From positions 62,001 through 126,000 of the forward strand of contig JBJOFG010000010.1 of NCBI GenBank assembly GCA_046048875.1: a DNA stretch of 64,000 bases. Reading direction: 5' to 3'. This DNA comes from CAIZGX01 sp046048875 (GTDB lineage: Bacteria; Bacteroidota; Bacteroidia; Flavobacteriales_D; Sanyastnellaceae). Both the position numbers and the translations under genes were made by a program. Under the pieces are notes generated by a model. That model had not been told where the DNA came from. It saw nothing but the letters and a program-made list of their open reading frames with translations, and did no database searches. This document shows positions 40,071-49,368 of this stretch, one piece after another; the stretch's first letter is position 1; every line of letters starts with the position of its first letter.

Positions 40071-41068
40071 CTGTTCTGCGAACTAATACTGTCCCAGATC
40101 ACATCTTTTAATTGATCTATGTTTTTCTGACTTACGGCAGAGATGAAGACATGCTTAATACCTCTCGGTAAAAGTTTCTTCATTTGTTTCTCCATAATAT
40201 CATCAAGCATATCACTCTTGGTAATGGCCAAAACGCGAGGCTTATCAAGCAACTCAGGATTGAATTTCTTCAATTCCTTTAACAAGATGTTGTACTCGGC
40301 TTTAATGTCATCTGAATCGCAAGGAATCATGAACAACAACGTTGCGTTGCGCTCAATGTGACGTAAGAAACGGTGACCAAGACCTTTTCCTTCAGAGGCT
40401 CCTTCAATAATTCCCGGAATATCAGCCATTACAAAACTGCGATCATCCCGGTAACGAACCATTCCTAAATTAGGAACAAGCGTCGTAAACGGATAATCAG
40501 CAATCTCAGGTTTCGCGGCAGACACAACAGAAAGTAAAGTCGATTTTCCAGCATTCGGAAATCCAACCAAGCCAACATCGGCCAACACTTTCAATTCAAG
40601 AATTTTCCATTCATCAATACCAGGCTCTCCCGGTTGGGCGTAGTCTGGAGCCTGGTTAACGGAAGTTTTGAAGTTGTGGTTTCCGAGTCCGCCTCTTCCG
40701 CCTTTCACCAAAATATATTCTTGTCCGTCTTCTGTAATCTCGCAATGCACTTCGCCAGTTTCAGCGTCGCGCGCAATGGTTCCGAGTGGAACTTCCAAAT
40801 ATTCATCTTCCCCTTGTCTTCCCGATTTGTGAGAACTACTTCCACCTTCACCCGGTTCAGCAATAACGTGCTTTCGGTATTTCAAGTGAAGCAATGTCCA
40901 AATGTTACGATTACCACGAATAATGATGTGTCCACCACGTCCGCCGTTTCCACCATCGGGACCTCCGCGTGGGACGAATTTTTCTCTGTGCATGTGTCTA
41001 GAACCAGCACCGCCGGCTCCAGAGCGACAACAGATTTTTACGTAATCGACAAAGTTTGATCCGCTCAT
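40067..41068 (-). CDS. obg: Obg/CgtA GTPase
   Basis: 333 aa. Glycine-rich Obg domain (CRSGAGGAGSRHMHREKF, GPDGGNGGRGGHIII) over residues ~1-155. The G domain follows with G1 GFPNAGKSTLL, the switch region PFTTLVPNLG, G3 DIPGIIEGASEG and G4 TKSD. It acts in late 50S ribosome assembly and stress control. It overlaps the upstream adk by 4 bp. There is no C-terminal OCT domain, as in many Bacteroidota. Confidence 0.95.
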   Translation of the reverse strand: MSGSNFVDYVKICCRSGAGGAGSRHMHREKFVPRGGPDGGNGGRGGHIIIRGNRNIWTLLHLKYRKHVIAEPGEGGSSSHKSGRQGEDEYLEVPLGTIARDAETGEVHCEITEDGQEYILVKGGRGGLGNHNFKTSVNQAPDYAQPGEPGIDEWKILELKVLADVGLVGFPNAGKSTLLSVVSAAKPEIADYPFTTLVPNLGMVRYRDDRSFVMADIPGIIEGASEGKGLGHRFLRHIERNATLLFMIPCDSDDIKAEYNILLKELKKFNPELLDKPRVLAITKSDMLDDIMEKQMKKLLPRGIKHVFISAVSQKNIDQLKDVIWDSISSQNS

Positions 41069-41640
41069 GATAAAGCGTCTATTACACTGAATAAGCGGTT
41101 AGAGATTTCATCCAACTCACCAATTCCGTCTATTGCAAAAAATTTATCTTGACCTTTATAATACTCAGCCACAGGAGCTGTCTCTCTCTTGTAAACTTCA
41201 ATGCGGTTGCGAACGATAGAAATATCGCCGTCATCTGCACGTCCTGAAGTAGCAGCGCGCCCCAACAAACGCTTCTCCAATTCTGCTTCTTCAACCTCTA
41301 AAGCCAACATGCATGAAATGGTCTGATTCTTTTCTTTCAACATTTCGTCCAAAGCCAAGGCCTGAGGTGATGTTCTTGGGAAACCGTCGAAAATGAATCC
41401 GCTCGCTTCTGGAAAGGCCTCCAATTCACTTTTCAACATATTAATTGTCACTTCATCTGGAACTAAATTCCCTGCGTCCATGTAGCTTTTCGCAAGCGTT
41501 CCGAGGGCAGTAGCTTCTTTAATGTTTTTGCGAAAAATATCACCAGTGCTCAAATGCACCAACTTATATCTGTTCACCAAACGCTCGCTTTGGGTTCCTT
41601 TTCCAGCGCCTGGAGGGCCGAAGAGTACTATGTTAATCAT
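41065..41640 (-). CDS. adk: Adenylate kinase
   Basis: 191 aa from ATG 41640 (MINIVLFGPPGAGKGTQSER); the longer frame upstream crosses the promoter box. P-loop GPPGAGKGT, AMP-binding HLSTGDIFR, GFPRT and the short LID (LLGRAATSGRADDG) without zinc cysteines are visible. It interconverts ATP, AMP and ADP. It is first in the adk-obg operon, with a TACATTTG box 22 bp upstream. Confidence 0.95.
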   Translation of the reverse strand: MINIVLFGPPGAGKGTQSERLVNRYKLVHLSTGDIFRKNIKEATALGTLAKSYMDAGNLVPDEVTINMLKSELEAFPEASGFIFDGFPRTSPQALALDEMLKEKNQTISCMLALEVEEAELEKRLLGRAATSGRADDGDISIVRNRIEVYKRETAPVAEYYKGQDKFFAIDGIGELDEISNRLFSVIDALS

Positions 41641-41662
41641 GTCTTTGGGTTGAATTGAACTG

Positions 41663-41670
41663 CAAATGTA
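41663..41670 (-). promoter_or_regulatory. -7 box TACATTTG of adk-obg
   Basis: The minus strand reads TACATTTG, 22 bp upstream of the adk ATG at 41640 and downstream of the other in-frame start codons, which it therefore excludes. A divergent lpd promoter lies 43 bp away. Confidence 0.55.
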
Positions 41671-41712
41671 CAACACACGCATGGTTTTCGTGGTGTTTTC
41701 GACCATCTGAAT

Positions 41713-41720
41713 TATCTTCG
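41713..41720 (+). promoter_or_regulatory. -7-like box TATCTTCG of lpd
   Basis: TATCTTCG, one mismatch from TAnnTTTG, lies 16 bp upstream of the lpd ATG at 41737. It is divergent from the adk promoter within a 96 bp intergenic region. Confidence 0.4.
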
Positions 41721-41736
41721 CAGAAATATTGAAATT

Positions 41737-43125
41737 ATGAATTACGATGTTATTGTTTTAGGAAGCGGACCCGGCGGATATGTAACTGCAATTCGCGCTA
41801 GCCAATTAGGATTGAAAACAGCAGTTATTGAGCGTGAAGCTTTAGGCGGAATCTGTTTGAATTGGGGCTGTATTCCAACGAAAGCTCTTTTAAAGAGCGC
41901 ATCGGTTTTTGAATATATCAACCACGCGAAAGAATACGGAATTGAAGTAAGTGGAGCCAAGGCAGATTTTTCTGGTGTGGTGAAAAGAAGCCGCGGCGTT
42001 GCCGACGGAATGAGCAAGGGTGTTCAATTCTTAATGAAGAAGAACAAGATCGACGTTATCATGGGTGACGGAAAGATTCTTGCAGGAAAGAAGGTTAAAG
42101 TGACTGCTGCTGACGGAACTGTTTCTGAAGTAAGCGGAAAGCATATTATCATCGCAACTGGTGGACGTTCACGCAGTTTGCCGAACATGCCACAAGACGG
42201 AAAGAAAATTATCGGATACCGCGAGGCAATGACATTGCCAGAGCAACCAAAGTCAATGGTTGTTGTGGGTTCTGGTGCCATCGGAGTGGAGTTCGCTTAT
42301 TTCTACAACGCAATGGGAACGAAAGTAACCATCGTGGAATACGCGCCAAACGTGGTTCCTGTAGAAGACGAGGATATCTCAAAAGCATTGGCGAAGTCGT
42401 TCAAGTCAGTTGGAATTGAAATTCACACATCATCTGAAGTAACTTCGGTAGACACAACAGGAAAGGGTTGTAAAGTGAATGTGAAGACTGCCAGTGGTGA
42501 GCAAGTGATCGAATGCGACATCGTATTGTCTGCTGCAGGTGTTGTAGCAAATATTGAAAATATTGGATTGGAAGATGTAGGTATTGTAACCGACAAAGGA
42601 AAGATTATGGTAGACAAGTACTACCAAACAAACATCCCTGGTTACTATGCAATCGGAGACTGCGTGCCTGGTCAAGCTTTGGCACACGTAGCTAGTGCGG
42701 AAGGTATTACTTGCGTTGAGAAAATCGCAGGTCACCACCCACAAGCCATCGATTACAACAACATCCCTGGTTGCACATACTGCTCACCAGAAATCGCAAG
42801 CGTTGGTTACACCGAGAAAGCTGCGAAAGAAGCAGGATACGAATTGAAGATTGGTAAGTTCCCATTCAGTGCTTCAGGAAAAGCAAGTGCAGCTGGACAC
42901 AAAGACGGATTCGTGAAATTGATTTTCGATGCGAAATACGGCGAGTTGTTGGGTGCGCATTTGATTGGTGCTAACGTTACTGAAATGATCGCAGAATGTG
43001 TGGCATTGCGTAAGTTGGAAACAACAGGAATGGAATTGGTGAAGACCATTCACCCTCACCCAACCATGAGTGAAGCCATAATGGAAGCTGCGGCTGCGGC
43101 TTACGGCGAAGTGATTCACTTGTAA
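41737..43125 (+). CDS. lpd: Dihydrolipoyl dehydrogenase (E3)
   Basis: 462 aa flavoprotein. FAD-binding GSGPGGYVTAIRA at the N-terminus, redox-active C40 and C45 (GGICLNWGCIPTKALL), NAD-binding VVGSGAIGVEFAYFY near 180 and the C-terminal active-site HPHPTMSEA. It reoxidises dihydrolipoamide of 2-oxoacid dehydrogenase complexes, including the SucA/OdhB pair at 20.4-24.4 kb. It is a single gene with its own promoter. Confidence 0.96.
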   Translation: MNYDVIVLGSGPGGYVTAIRASQLGLKTAVIEREALGGICLNWGCIPTKALLKSASVFEYINHAKEYGIEVSGAKADFSGVVKRSRGVADGMSKGVQFLMKKNKIDVIMGDGKILAGKKVKVTAADGTVSEVSGKHIIIATGGRSRSLPNMPQDGKKIIGYREAMTLPEQPKSMVVVGSGAIGVEFAYFYNAMGTKVTIVEYAPNVVPVEDEDISKALAKSFKSVGIEIHTSSEVTSVDTTGKGCKVNVKTASGEQVIECDIVLSAAGVVANIENIGLEDVGIVTDKGKIMVDKYYQTNIPGYYAIGDCVPGQALAHVASAEGITCVEKIAGHHPQAIDYNNIPGCTYCSPEIASVGYTEKAAKEAGYELKIGKFPFSASGKASAAGHKDGFVKLIFDAKYGELLGAHLIGANVTEMIAECVALRKLETTGMELVKTIHPHPTMSEAIMEAAAAAYGEVIHL

Positions 43126-43132
43126 GATTACT

Positions 43133-43996
43133 ATGAAAAAATACGTTGTTGCACTCTTGAGCTTCTTGTTCATTTCGCCATTGATCTTTGGTCAGGCGGG
43201 AGGAACAAGTTGCTCAAATGCAGTGACTCTAACGTGCGGACAAACCATCAGTGGCAGCACACTCGGTGTCCTTCCAGATAATTTCGATTCAGGAAATTTC
43301 GAAGGAACTGCCGGTCAACTTTGGTACACCTTTACACCACTTGGAAGCGGAACAGCAGAAGTAAGTCTTTGTAACAACAACACGAACTACGATACCCGCG
43401 TGCATGCCTATTCGGGCAGTTGCGGAAATTTAGTTTTTATTGCGGAAGACGACGATGCTTGTGTGAATCCGGTATTCGCTAGCGATTTGGTATTTCCGGT
43501 TTCGGCAGGAGTAACTTATTTCATACGTGTAGGCGGTAGCTTCACCAACGCTGGAACATACGAGGGAACATTTTCGTGTAACTTATCCATTCTCGGATGC
43601 ACCAATCCTTTGAGCTGTAACTTCAATCCGGTTGCAAACACCAACGATGGTTCGTGTGATTTTGCTTCGTGCTACGGATGTAAATATGCGAATGCGCTAA
43701 ACTACGATCCAACAGCGACGTTTGATGACGGCTCTTGTTTGTTTGCGGCAGTTATCCCAGGTTGCACGAACAGTGCGGCTTCCAATTATAATTCAACTGC
43801 AACTGTAGATAACGGAACCTGTCAATACGTAGGATGCACCAATCCTTCGGCGTATAACTACAATCCAATGGCGAACGTAGACGATGGAAGTTGTGATCTA
43901 ATAGGAACGTGTTTCGGAGATATGAATCAGGATGGCGTCATTGACATCGAAGATGTTATGCTCTTCATTGCTACGTTCGGAACGAACTGCAATTAA
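43133..43996 (+). CDS. Secreted protein with PPC-like domain, Cys-rich repeats and a C-terminal EF-hand/dockerin-like segment
   Basis: 287 aa. Signal peptide to about residue 20 (LFISPLIFGQAGG). Residues ~22-150 resemble bacterial pre-peptidase domains (LWYTFTPLGSG, NYDTRVHAYSGSC, YFIRVGG). Then come three to four repeats of the type GCTNPSAYNYNPMANVDDGS, at ~153, ~178, ~209 and ~232. The end, GDMNQDGVIDIEDVMLFIA, has a calcium-loop pattern (DxNxDGxIDxxD). There is no T9SS tail. Probably extracellular; function unknown. It is 7 bp after lpd but unlikely to be functionally linked. Confidence 0.75.
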   Translation: MKKYVVALLSFLFISPLIFGQAGGTSCSNAVTLTCGQTISGSTLGVLPDNFDSGNFEGTAGQLWYTFTPLGSGTAEVSLCNNNTNYDTRVHAYSGSCGNLVFIAEDDDACVNPVFASDLVFPVSAGVTYFIRVGGSFTNAGTYEGTFSCNLSILGCTNPLSCNFNPVANTNDGSCDFASCYGCKYANALNYDPTATFDDGSCLFAAVIPGCTNSAASNYNSTATVDNGTCQYVGCTNPSAYNYNPMANVDDGSCDLIGTCFGDMNQDGVIDIEDVMLFIATFGTNCN

Positions 43997-45135
43997 TTCT
44001 GTCCCGCTTCGAAAATCTCAGTCGCCTTTTCTACTGCGTAATCAATTTCTTCTTTCGTCGTGTAGCGTGAAAACGAGAAGCGAACAGCAGGCTGCCCTTC
44101 GCGCAACGCACCAATTCCGTCTAACACATGACTTCCTTTTGTTGCGCCGCTGCTGCATGCGCTTCCGCCTGAAGCTGCAATGCCTTCAAGATCGAGCAAG
44201 AACAAAAACATGTCGTTGTTTTTAGTCGGAGGGAAGGTTGTGCTTAAAACAGTGTATAAGCTCTCGGTGCTTTCAGATTGTCCGTTGAAGGAAATTCCAG
44301 GAATGCGTTTTTTCAATTCAGCAATCATGTGATGCTTCAATCCGCTGACGTATTCTTGATGTTCTTCAACTTCATTAAAAGCTAAATCCATGGCTTTCGC
44401 CATGCCCATAATTCCAGCGGTGTTCTCTGTTCCTCCGCGCATACCGCGCTCTTGTCCACCGCCTGTGATGTCTGCAAATCCAGGAACGTTCTTGCGAATG
44501 AAAATAAACCCAACGCCTTTCGGACCGTGAAATTTGTGCGCAGCAGCATTAATGAAATGAATAGGAGTTTCTTTTAAGTTGAAACGATAGTGTCCCATCG
44601 TCTGAACCGTATCGCTGTGGAAAACGGCTCCGAATTCTGCGCACATTTCAGCCACTTGCTGAAGGGGCAAAAGGTTCGCAATTTCGTTGTTACCGTGCAT
44701 AAGCGTAACGTAGGTTTTTACGCCATCGCTCAAGGTGTTTCGGATATCGTTTAAGTCAACACTTCCATCGGCGTTTAACGCCACCCAATGAACAGATGCC
44801 TTTCCTTCTTCCTCTAATTTCTCAGCGGTTTTAACAATGGCACTGTGTTCTATTTTGGAAGTGATAATGCGTTTGCATCCCATGTCGCGAACGGCAATGT
44901 GCATGGCCAAGTTATCGGCCTCAGTTCCACCGCTCGTGAAATAAATTTCGCCAGGCTCACAGTTTAAATGCTTCGCAATGGTTCTGCGCGCTGTTTCAAT
45001 TTGAGTCTTTACTTTTCTTCCGAATGAATGTGTGGAAGAGGGATTGCCGAATTCTGATTTCAAGAAATTCGACATAACATCTACAACTTCAGTAGCAACA
45101 GGGGTTGTTGCAGCGTTATCTAAATATGCTTTCAT
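43993..45135 (-). CDS. iscS: Cysteine desulfurase (NifS/IscS family)
   Basis: 380 aa PLP enzyme. ATTPVATEVVDVM, TSGGTEADNLAMH, the PLP-lysine motif NAAAHKFHGPKGVGF and the catalytic-Cys loop GGSACSSGAT are present. It removes sulphur from cysteine for Fe-S clusters and tRNA thiolation. The symbol is by family; NifS versus IscS cannot be separated here. It overlaps glmM by 4 bp and shares the TTAA stop with the convergent 43133 gene. Confidence 0.9.
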   Translation of the reverse strand: MKAYLDNAATTPVATEVVDVMSNFLKSEFGNPSSTHSFGRKVKTQIETARRTIAKHLNCEPGEIYFTSGGTEADNLAMHIAVRDMGCKRIITSKIEHSAIVKTAEKLEEEGKASVHWVALNADGSVDLNDIRNTLSDGVKTYVTLMHGNNEIANLLPLQQVAEMCAEFGAVFHSDTVQTMGHYRFNLKETPIHFINAAAHKFHGPKGVGFIFIRKNVPGFADITGGGQERGMRGGTENTAGIMGMAKAMDLAFNEVEEHQEYVSGLKHHMIAELKKRIPGISFNGQSESTESLYTVLSTTFPPTKNNDMFLFLLDLEGIAASGGSACSSGATKGSHVLDGIGALREGQPAVRFSFSRYTTKEEIDYAVEKATEIFEAGQN

Positions 45136-46514
45136 TCAGCAGAGGGAATGTGTTGTTTTATTTGTTGAATTAAAACCATTGCTTCTTCTTGCGTTGGTGC
45201 TTCCGCATAAATACGAACGATAGGCTCTGTGTTACTCTTACGCAAATGCACCCAACCGTTGGCAAAGTCAACCTTCACACCGTCAATGGTATTTACTTTT
45301 TCATGTTGAAATTCTTTCGCTACAGTTGCAAGAATTCCATCAACATCCAAACTCGGACTCAGGACCACTTTGTCTTTGATCATTTGATAGGTCGGATACG
45401 TCGCACGCATTTCAGATACTGAATTGAAGTTCTTCGCAAGGTGTGTTAAGAACAAGGCAATACCGACAAGGGCATCTCTTCCGTAATGGGTTTCAGGATA
45501 GATAATACCACCGTTTCCTTCTCCGCCGATTACGGCCCCGATTTCTTTCATCTTGGCTACCACGTTCACTTCACCTACAGCAGACGCTTCGTAGCGTTGT
45601 CCGTGTTTGTGTGTAACGTCGGCCAAGGCACGACTGCTTGAAAGATTGCTCACAGTAGGACCGGGAGTAATTCCTAGCAAATAATCTGCAATGGCCACAA
45701 GTGTATATTCTTCACCAAATAAACTACCGTCTTCGCAAACGAATGCTAAACGATCCACATCTGGATCTACGACAATTCCTAAATCACATTTTTCCTTTTT
45801 AACAATCGATACGATGTCTGTAAGGTGCTCTGCCAATGGCTCCGGGTTGTGTGCGAAATGTCCGTCTGCTTTGCAATGAATTGGAACAATGTTTTCAACT
45901 CCCAACGCATCTAAAAGAGCAGGGACATAAATTCCACCGGTTGAATTAATTCCGTCTACCGCAATCTTGAATTTCTTGCTTGAAACAAGCGCAGCATCTA
46001 CGGTGTTAATTCCAAGTATATGTTGAATGTGCGCCTTCATGAAGTTGCGCTCTTCAATGCTTCCCAATTCGTCTACTGTACAGAAGGCATAGTCATCGGC
46101 ATCGGCTCTTCTTAAAACTTCTTTTCCTTCATCGCCTGAAATAAATTCTCCTTTTTCATTCAGCAATTTTAGAGCGTTCCATTCTTTCGGATTGTGACTG
46201 GCAGTAAGAATTATTCCTCCGTTTGCCTTGCTTTCAGTAACTGCCCATTCCACGGTTGGTGTGGTTGATAGTCCAGCGTCTATGACGTGAACACCCATCC
46301 CAACGAGCGTATTCATGACCAAGTTCTGAAGCATTTCTCCGCTTATACGCGCATCTCTTCCAACTACAACAGAAATGTTTTGTTTGTTATTTCTATGTTG
46401 AAGGAAGGCAGCAAAGGCAGCTGTGAATTTCACAGTATCTAGAGGTGTTAAATGTTCACCAGGAACAGCACCAATGGTTCCGCGAAAGCCGGAAATAGAT
46501 TTTATTAAGGTCAT
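45132..46514 (-). CDS. glmM: Phosphoglucosamine mutase (phosphohexomutase family)
   Basis: 460 aa alpha-D-phosphohexomutase. The catalytic phosphoserine is S106 in ILTASHNPKEWNALK. The metal loop VDPDVDRLAF, the sugar-binding GGEGNGGIIYPETHYGRD and the phosphate-binding RKSNTEPIVRIYAEA are in the right order. It likely converts glucosamine-6-P to glucosamine-1-P for peptidoglycan. Phosphomannomutase activity cannot be excluded. It is first gene of an operon with iscS; promoter at 46534. Confidence 0.9.
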   Translation of the reverse strand: MTLIKSISGFRGTIGAVPGEHLTPLDTVKFTAAFAAFLQHRNNKQNISVVVGRDARISGEMLQNLVMNTLVGMGVHVIDAGLSTTPTVEWAVTESKANGGIILTASHNPKEWNALKLLNEKGEFISGDEGKEVLRRADADDYAFCTVDELGSIEERNFMKAHIQHILGINTVDAALVSSKKFKIAVDGINSTGGIYVPALLDALGVENIVPIHCKADGHFAHNPEPLAEHLTDIVSIVKKEKCDLGIVVDPDVDRLAFVCEDGSLFGEEYTLVAIADYLLGITPGPTVSNLSSSRALADVTHKHGQRYEASAVGEVNVVAKMKEIGAVIGGEGNGGIIYPETHYGRDALVGIALFLTHLAKNFNSVSEMRATYPTYQMIKDKVVLSPSLDVDGILATVAKEFQHEKVNTIDGVKVDFANGWVHLRKSNTEPIVRIYAEAPTQEEAMVLIQQIKQHIPSAE

Positions 46515-46533
46515 GTCTTTAAAATAACTTGCG

Positions 46534-46541
46534 CAAAGATA
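46534..46541 (-). promoter_or_regulatory. -7 box TATCTTTG of glmM-iscS
   Basis: The minus strand reads TATCTTTG, 19 bp upstream of the glmM ATG; identical to the sucA box. Confidence 0.6.
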
Positions 46542-46576
46542 CTTCAGCGAAACAATTAAACTTCGTTCTTTGTCGA

Positions 46577-47173
46577 ATGAATCACCTCGCGCATCTCTAC
46601 TTGTCTTCCGATAACGAAGAAGAAATGGTCGGTCAGTTTATTGCCGATGCGGTGAAGGGAAATGACTTCAATGCCTACACTCCGAATATTCGTAAGGGCA
46701 TACTTCTTCATCGCTGGGTAGATTCCTTCACAGACACACATGAGTTGGTGAAGGAATTGCGTGCGGAATACCGTCCGAAATTAGGCTTGTACAGCGGAGT
46801 TCTGATTGATTTAGTTTTTGATTATTTCTTGGCGAAAGATTTTCAATTGCATTCGGGAAAGGAATTGTCGGAATTCCAACAATTCACTTTTTCCGTTTTA
46901 AATAAATACGAAGAGAAGTTTCCTGAACGAATGAAGAATTATTTCTTCCACATGAAAGACAAAGAGTTCATGATGAAATACGCTCATCCGGTTGGAATGG
47001 CGGTAATTGTTCGACAAATGGGAATGCGCTCTGCACGCGGAGAAGCATTGATTCAAGCAGGAGATTATTTTTTAGATCATGTTGAAGCTGCTTCAAAATA
47101 CTTCCCTTCGTTTTTTCAAGATTTACAAAGAGATTTTGTGTTGAAACGAGAGGCTCTTTTGAATGAAAAATAA
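46577..47173 (+). CDS. Acyl-carrier-protein phosphodiesterase-like protein (AcpH/DUF479)
   Basis: 198 aa from ATG 46577 (MNHLAHLYLSSDNEEEMVGQ), the conserved AcpH N-terminus; the longer frame upstream overlaps the glmM promoter. Other family features: GKGILLHRWVDSFTDTH-like segment (RKGILLHRWVDSFTDTH) and LVFDYFLAKDF. AcpH removes phosphopantetheine from acyl carrier protein. Helical HD-like fold. It stands alone, divergent from glmM. Confidence 0.85.
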   Translation: MNHLAHLYLSSDNEEEMVGQFIADAVKGNDFNAYTPNIRKGILLHRWVDSFTDTHELVKELRAEYRPKLGLYSGVLIDLVFDYFLAKDFQLHSGKELSEFQQFTFSVLNKYEEKFPERMKNYFFHMKDKEFMMKYAHPVGMAVIVRQMGMRSARGEALIQAGDYFLDHVEAASKYFPSFFQDLQRDFVLKREALLNEK

Positions 47174-47232
47174 ATTGATTAAGTTTGTCTGTAACCCTTT
47201 CGTGCTTTGTGCTCGAAAGTAATCTGCTCGCA

Positions 47233-48693
47233 TTGAAGAAATCTGTTTGGCGTGTAATCATTGTATCGATCGCTTTGCTCGGAGGGGTGGCGTTTATGTT
47301 TATACTCTTATCTCCAAAAAAGAAAGTCACCGAGTTCGAACAAGATCCCAATTTACCCGAGCTGGTGAATGTCGATTTAGACAGCATTCGCGCAAGGGGC
47401 AAGCTGATTATTCTCACGGAAAACAGTTCATCGACGTATTATCTCTACAAGGAAGAGCCGAAAGGATTCGATTACGAGTTAGCCAAGCAGTTTGCAAAAT
47501 TCTTGAAGGTGAAATTGGAAGTTCGCGTAATCGAAAATCTCGACAGTATGTTCGCGATGCTCTACAGAGGTGAAGGAGATATCATCGCTTCGAACCTCAC
47601 GGTAACAGAGCAGCGAAAGCGATTTTTAGCATTCTCACCACCTATTTATCAGACGAAGCAGGTGTTGGTTCAACGCAGAGATACTTCGAATAAATTGTTG
47701 GAAAATGGCATTGTCGTTCACGGTTTGAATGAACTTGATCGACTTCCGATTCACGTACATGCCTACTCTTCGTTTTATAGAAAGTTGGAAGAGATTACTA
47801 AGAATACAGGAATGAATTTACAGGTCATTGAGGCGAGTGGGAAGGTGGGAACGGAAGAGTTGCTTCAGGAGGTTGCGAATGGCGCTGTGCCAGCGACCAT
47901 TACAGACAAGAGTTTGGCGTTTTTAAGTTTTGAAGATTATCCGAATTTGGATATGTCGGTCGAGTTGAGTGAAGACGAAGACATCGGTTGGGCAGTCCGT
48001 CCGAATGCGTACATGCTCCAAGAAAGATTGAATGCCTTCATCGCGGGTAAGAGCGGAAGTCGCTACATTAATAAATTGTACAGAAGGTATTTTGGTCGCG
48101 CGGAAGAAAATTGGTCGGGTGGTGTGCAACGTTATTTCTCAATGCCTCCAATCCAAGCAGGAGCGCTATCGCCTTACGATTCATTGTACAAGGTGCATGC
48201 GACTATTGTAGGTTGGGACTGGCGCTTGTTAACCGCACTCAGTTTTGTAGAATCTGGATTCAATCCGAATGCAGAATCGTGGGCAGGAGCGCGAGGGCTC
48301 ATGCAATTGATGCCTGCTACTATTTTGAAGTATGAAGGTGATACGCTTTGTCCGCCCGATAACAACATTATGGCTGGAGCAAAATATTTAAGAAACTTAG
48401 ATAATTTTTGGAAGCCCTATGTTCATAATCCAAATGAACGCGTGAAGTTTATTTTGGCGAGTTACAATTGCGGACCGGGACACATTCTAGATGCTATGTG
48501 TATTGCGAAACAGATTGGCCGAAACGACACCTTATGGGAAGGGCATGTGGCCGATGCGCTTATGTTGAAAGCGCAACGTCAGTATTACGCCATGTCTTGT
48601 GTGAAACACGGATATCTGAATGGAGTCGGTCCGGTGAATTTTGTAAATAAGATTCTCGCCATCTTTGAACATTACAAGACTGCTTCGAAATGA
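47233..48693 (+). CDS. MltF-like membrane-bound lytic transglycosylase
   Basis: 486 aa with a probable TTG start at 47233 (MKKSVWRVIIVSIALLGGVA, signal anchor); a TTG at 47185 is the alternative and no ATG fits. Domain 1 (~45-290) is a family 3 solute-binding fold (GKLIILTENSSSTYYLYKEE, GFDYELAKQFAKFL). Domain 2 (~320-470) is a soluble-lytic-transglycosylase domain with catalytic Glu ~340 in ALSFVESGFNP and the GLMQLMPAT signature. It cleaves peptidoglycan glycan strands in the periplasm. The stop overlaps the next ATG by 4 bp. Confidence 0.88.
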   Translation: MKKSVWRVIIVSIALLGGVAFMFILLSPKKKVTEFEQDPNLPELVNVDLDSIRARGKLIILTENSSSTYYLYKEEPKGFDYELAKQFAKFLKVKLEVRVIENLDSMFAMLYRGEGDIIASNLTVTEQRKRFLAFSPPIYQTKQVLVQRRDTSNKLLENGIVVHGLNELDRLPIHVHAYSSFYRKLEEITKNTGMNLQVIEASGKVGTEELLQEVANGAVPATITDKSLAFLSFEDYPNLDMSVELSEDEDIGWAVRPNAYMLQERLNAFIAGKSGSRYINKLYRRYFGRAEENWSGGVQRYFSMPPIQAGALSPYDSLYKVHATIVGWDWRLLTALSFVESGFNPNAESWAGARGLMQLMPATILKYEGDTLCPPDNNIMAGAKYLRNLDNFWKPYVHNPNERVKFILASYNCGPGHILDAMCIAKQIGRNDTLWEGHVADALMLKAQRQYYAMSCVKHGYLNGVGPVNFVNKILAIFEHYKTASK

Positions 48694-49322
48694 AAAAGTA
48701 TGCAATAGGGATTTTCATTCTTCTGTGTTTTCTTTCATGCAAGAAACCTTCAGAAAATTTTTCGTTGGAAGGAAAGACAATGGATGCCTCTACAGGTGCG
48801 GTATTGCCCTACGTGACTGCAGTGTTTGAGCAGAAAGCGCTTGTAAACGGAGTGTTCACCGATTACTTTTTGGAAGCTGCCCAAGCTACTTCAGATCTGA
48901 ATGGCAACTACCGAATGGAGTGGAAAAAAGAGAATTTGACTGAGGCTCGAATGCTTGTTTCGAGAGCGTTTTATTATCCGCAAGAAATTCCCATTGCCCC
49001 GGATGATTTAAGAAATGAAGTGAATCTTACGAAGAACATATCTCTCTGGCCAGAGTCTGTCGTTCTCGTGAACATTCAAAATACTTCAGGAGCTTCCATT
49101 ATTCAATTCAATTGGGTAGGTGCAAGTTTCGCTTGCAACTGCTGTGATAGCAGTGTTCGAACCTTTAGCAATGTTGCGGACACGACCTTTCAGTGCAATG
49201 TATACGGAGGAAAGTGGTTGAAGTATAATTGCGTCATGATATCGACTTCGGGTACAGATTTTTTATTGGATAGTCTTTACTGTGTCCCATTTCAAACAAA
49301 CAATTTGTTTCTAAACTTGTAG
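48690..49322 (+). CDS. Lipoprotein of unknown function with carboxypeptidase-regulatory-like domain
   Basis: 210 aa. Lipobox LLCFLSCKK places the lipidated Cys at residue 17. Residues ~24-110 (LEGKTMDASTGAVLPYVTAV, LNGNYRMEWKKE) have the beta-sandwich pattern of carboxypeptidase-regulatory/DUF4480-like domains frequent in Bacteroidota surface proteins. A CNCCDSS cluster occurs near residue 150. It is translationally coupled to the transglycosylase gene (ATGA overlap). Function unknown. Confidence 0.6.
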   Translation: MKKYAIGIFILLCFLSCKKPSENFSLEGKTMDASTGAVLPYVTAVFEQKALVNGVFTDYFLEAAQATSDLNGNYRMEWKKENLTEARMLVSRAFYYPQEIPIAPDDLRNEVNLTKNISLWPESVVLVNIQNTSGASIIQFNWVGASFACNCCDSSVRTFSNVADTTFQCNVYGGKWLKYNCVMISTSGTDFLLDSLYCVPFQTNNLFLNL

Positions 49323-49350
49323 AAGTTCAGCGATTGATGATTAATTTTCA

Positions 49351-49368
49351 AGCTGAAATTTCTCAGCT
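49351..49368 (+). promoter_or_regulatory. Hairpin abutting the start codon of the deiminase gene
   Basis: AGCTGA (49351-49356) and TCAGCT (49363-49368) form a perfect 6 bp stem with AATTTC loop. It ends on the base before the ATG at 49369. In an mRNA this would occlude the ribosome entry site; a translational control role is inferred only. Confidence 0.35.
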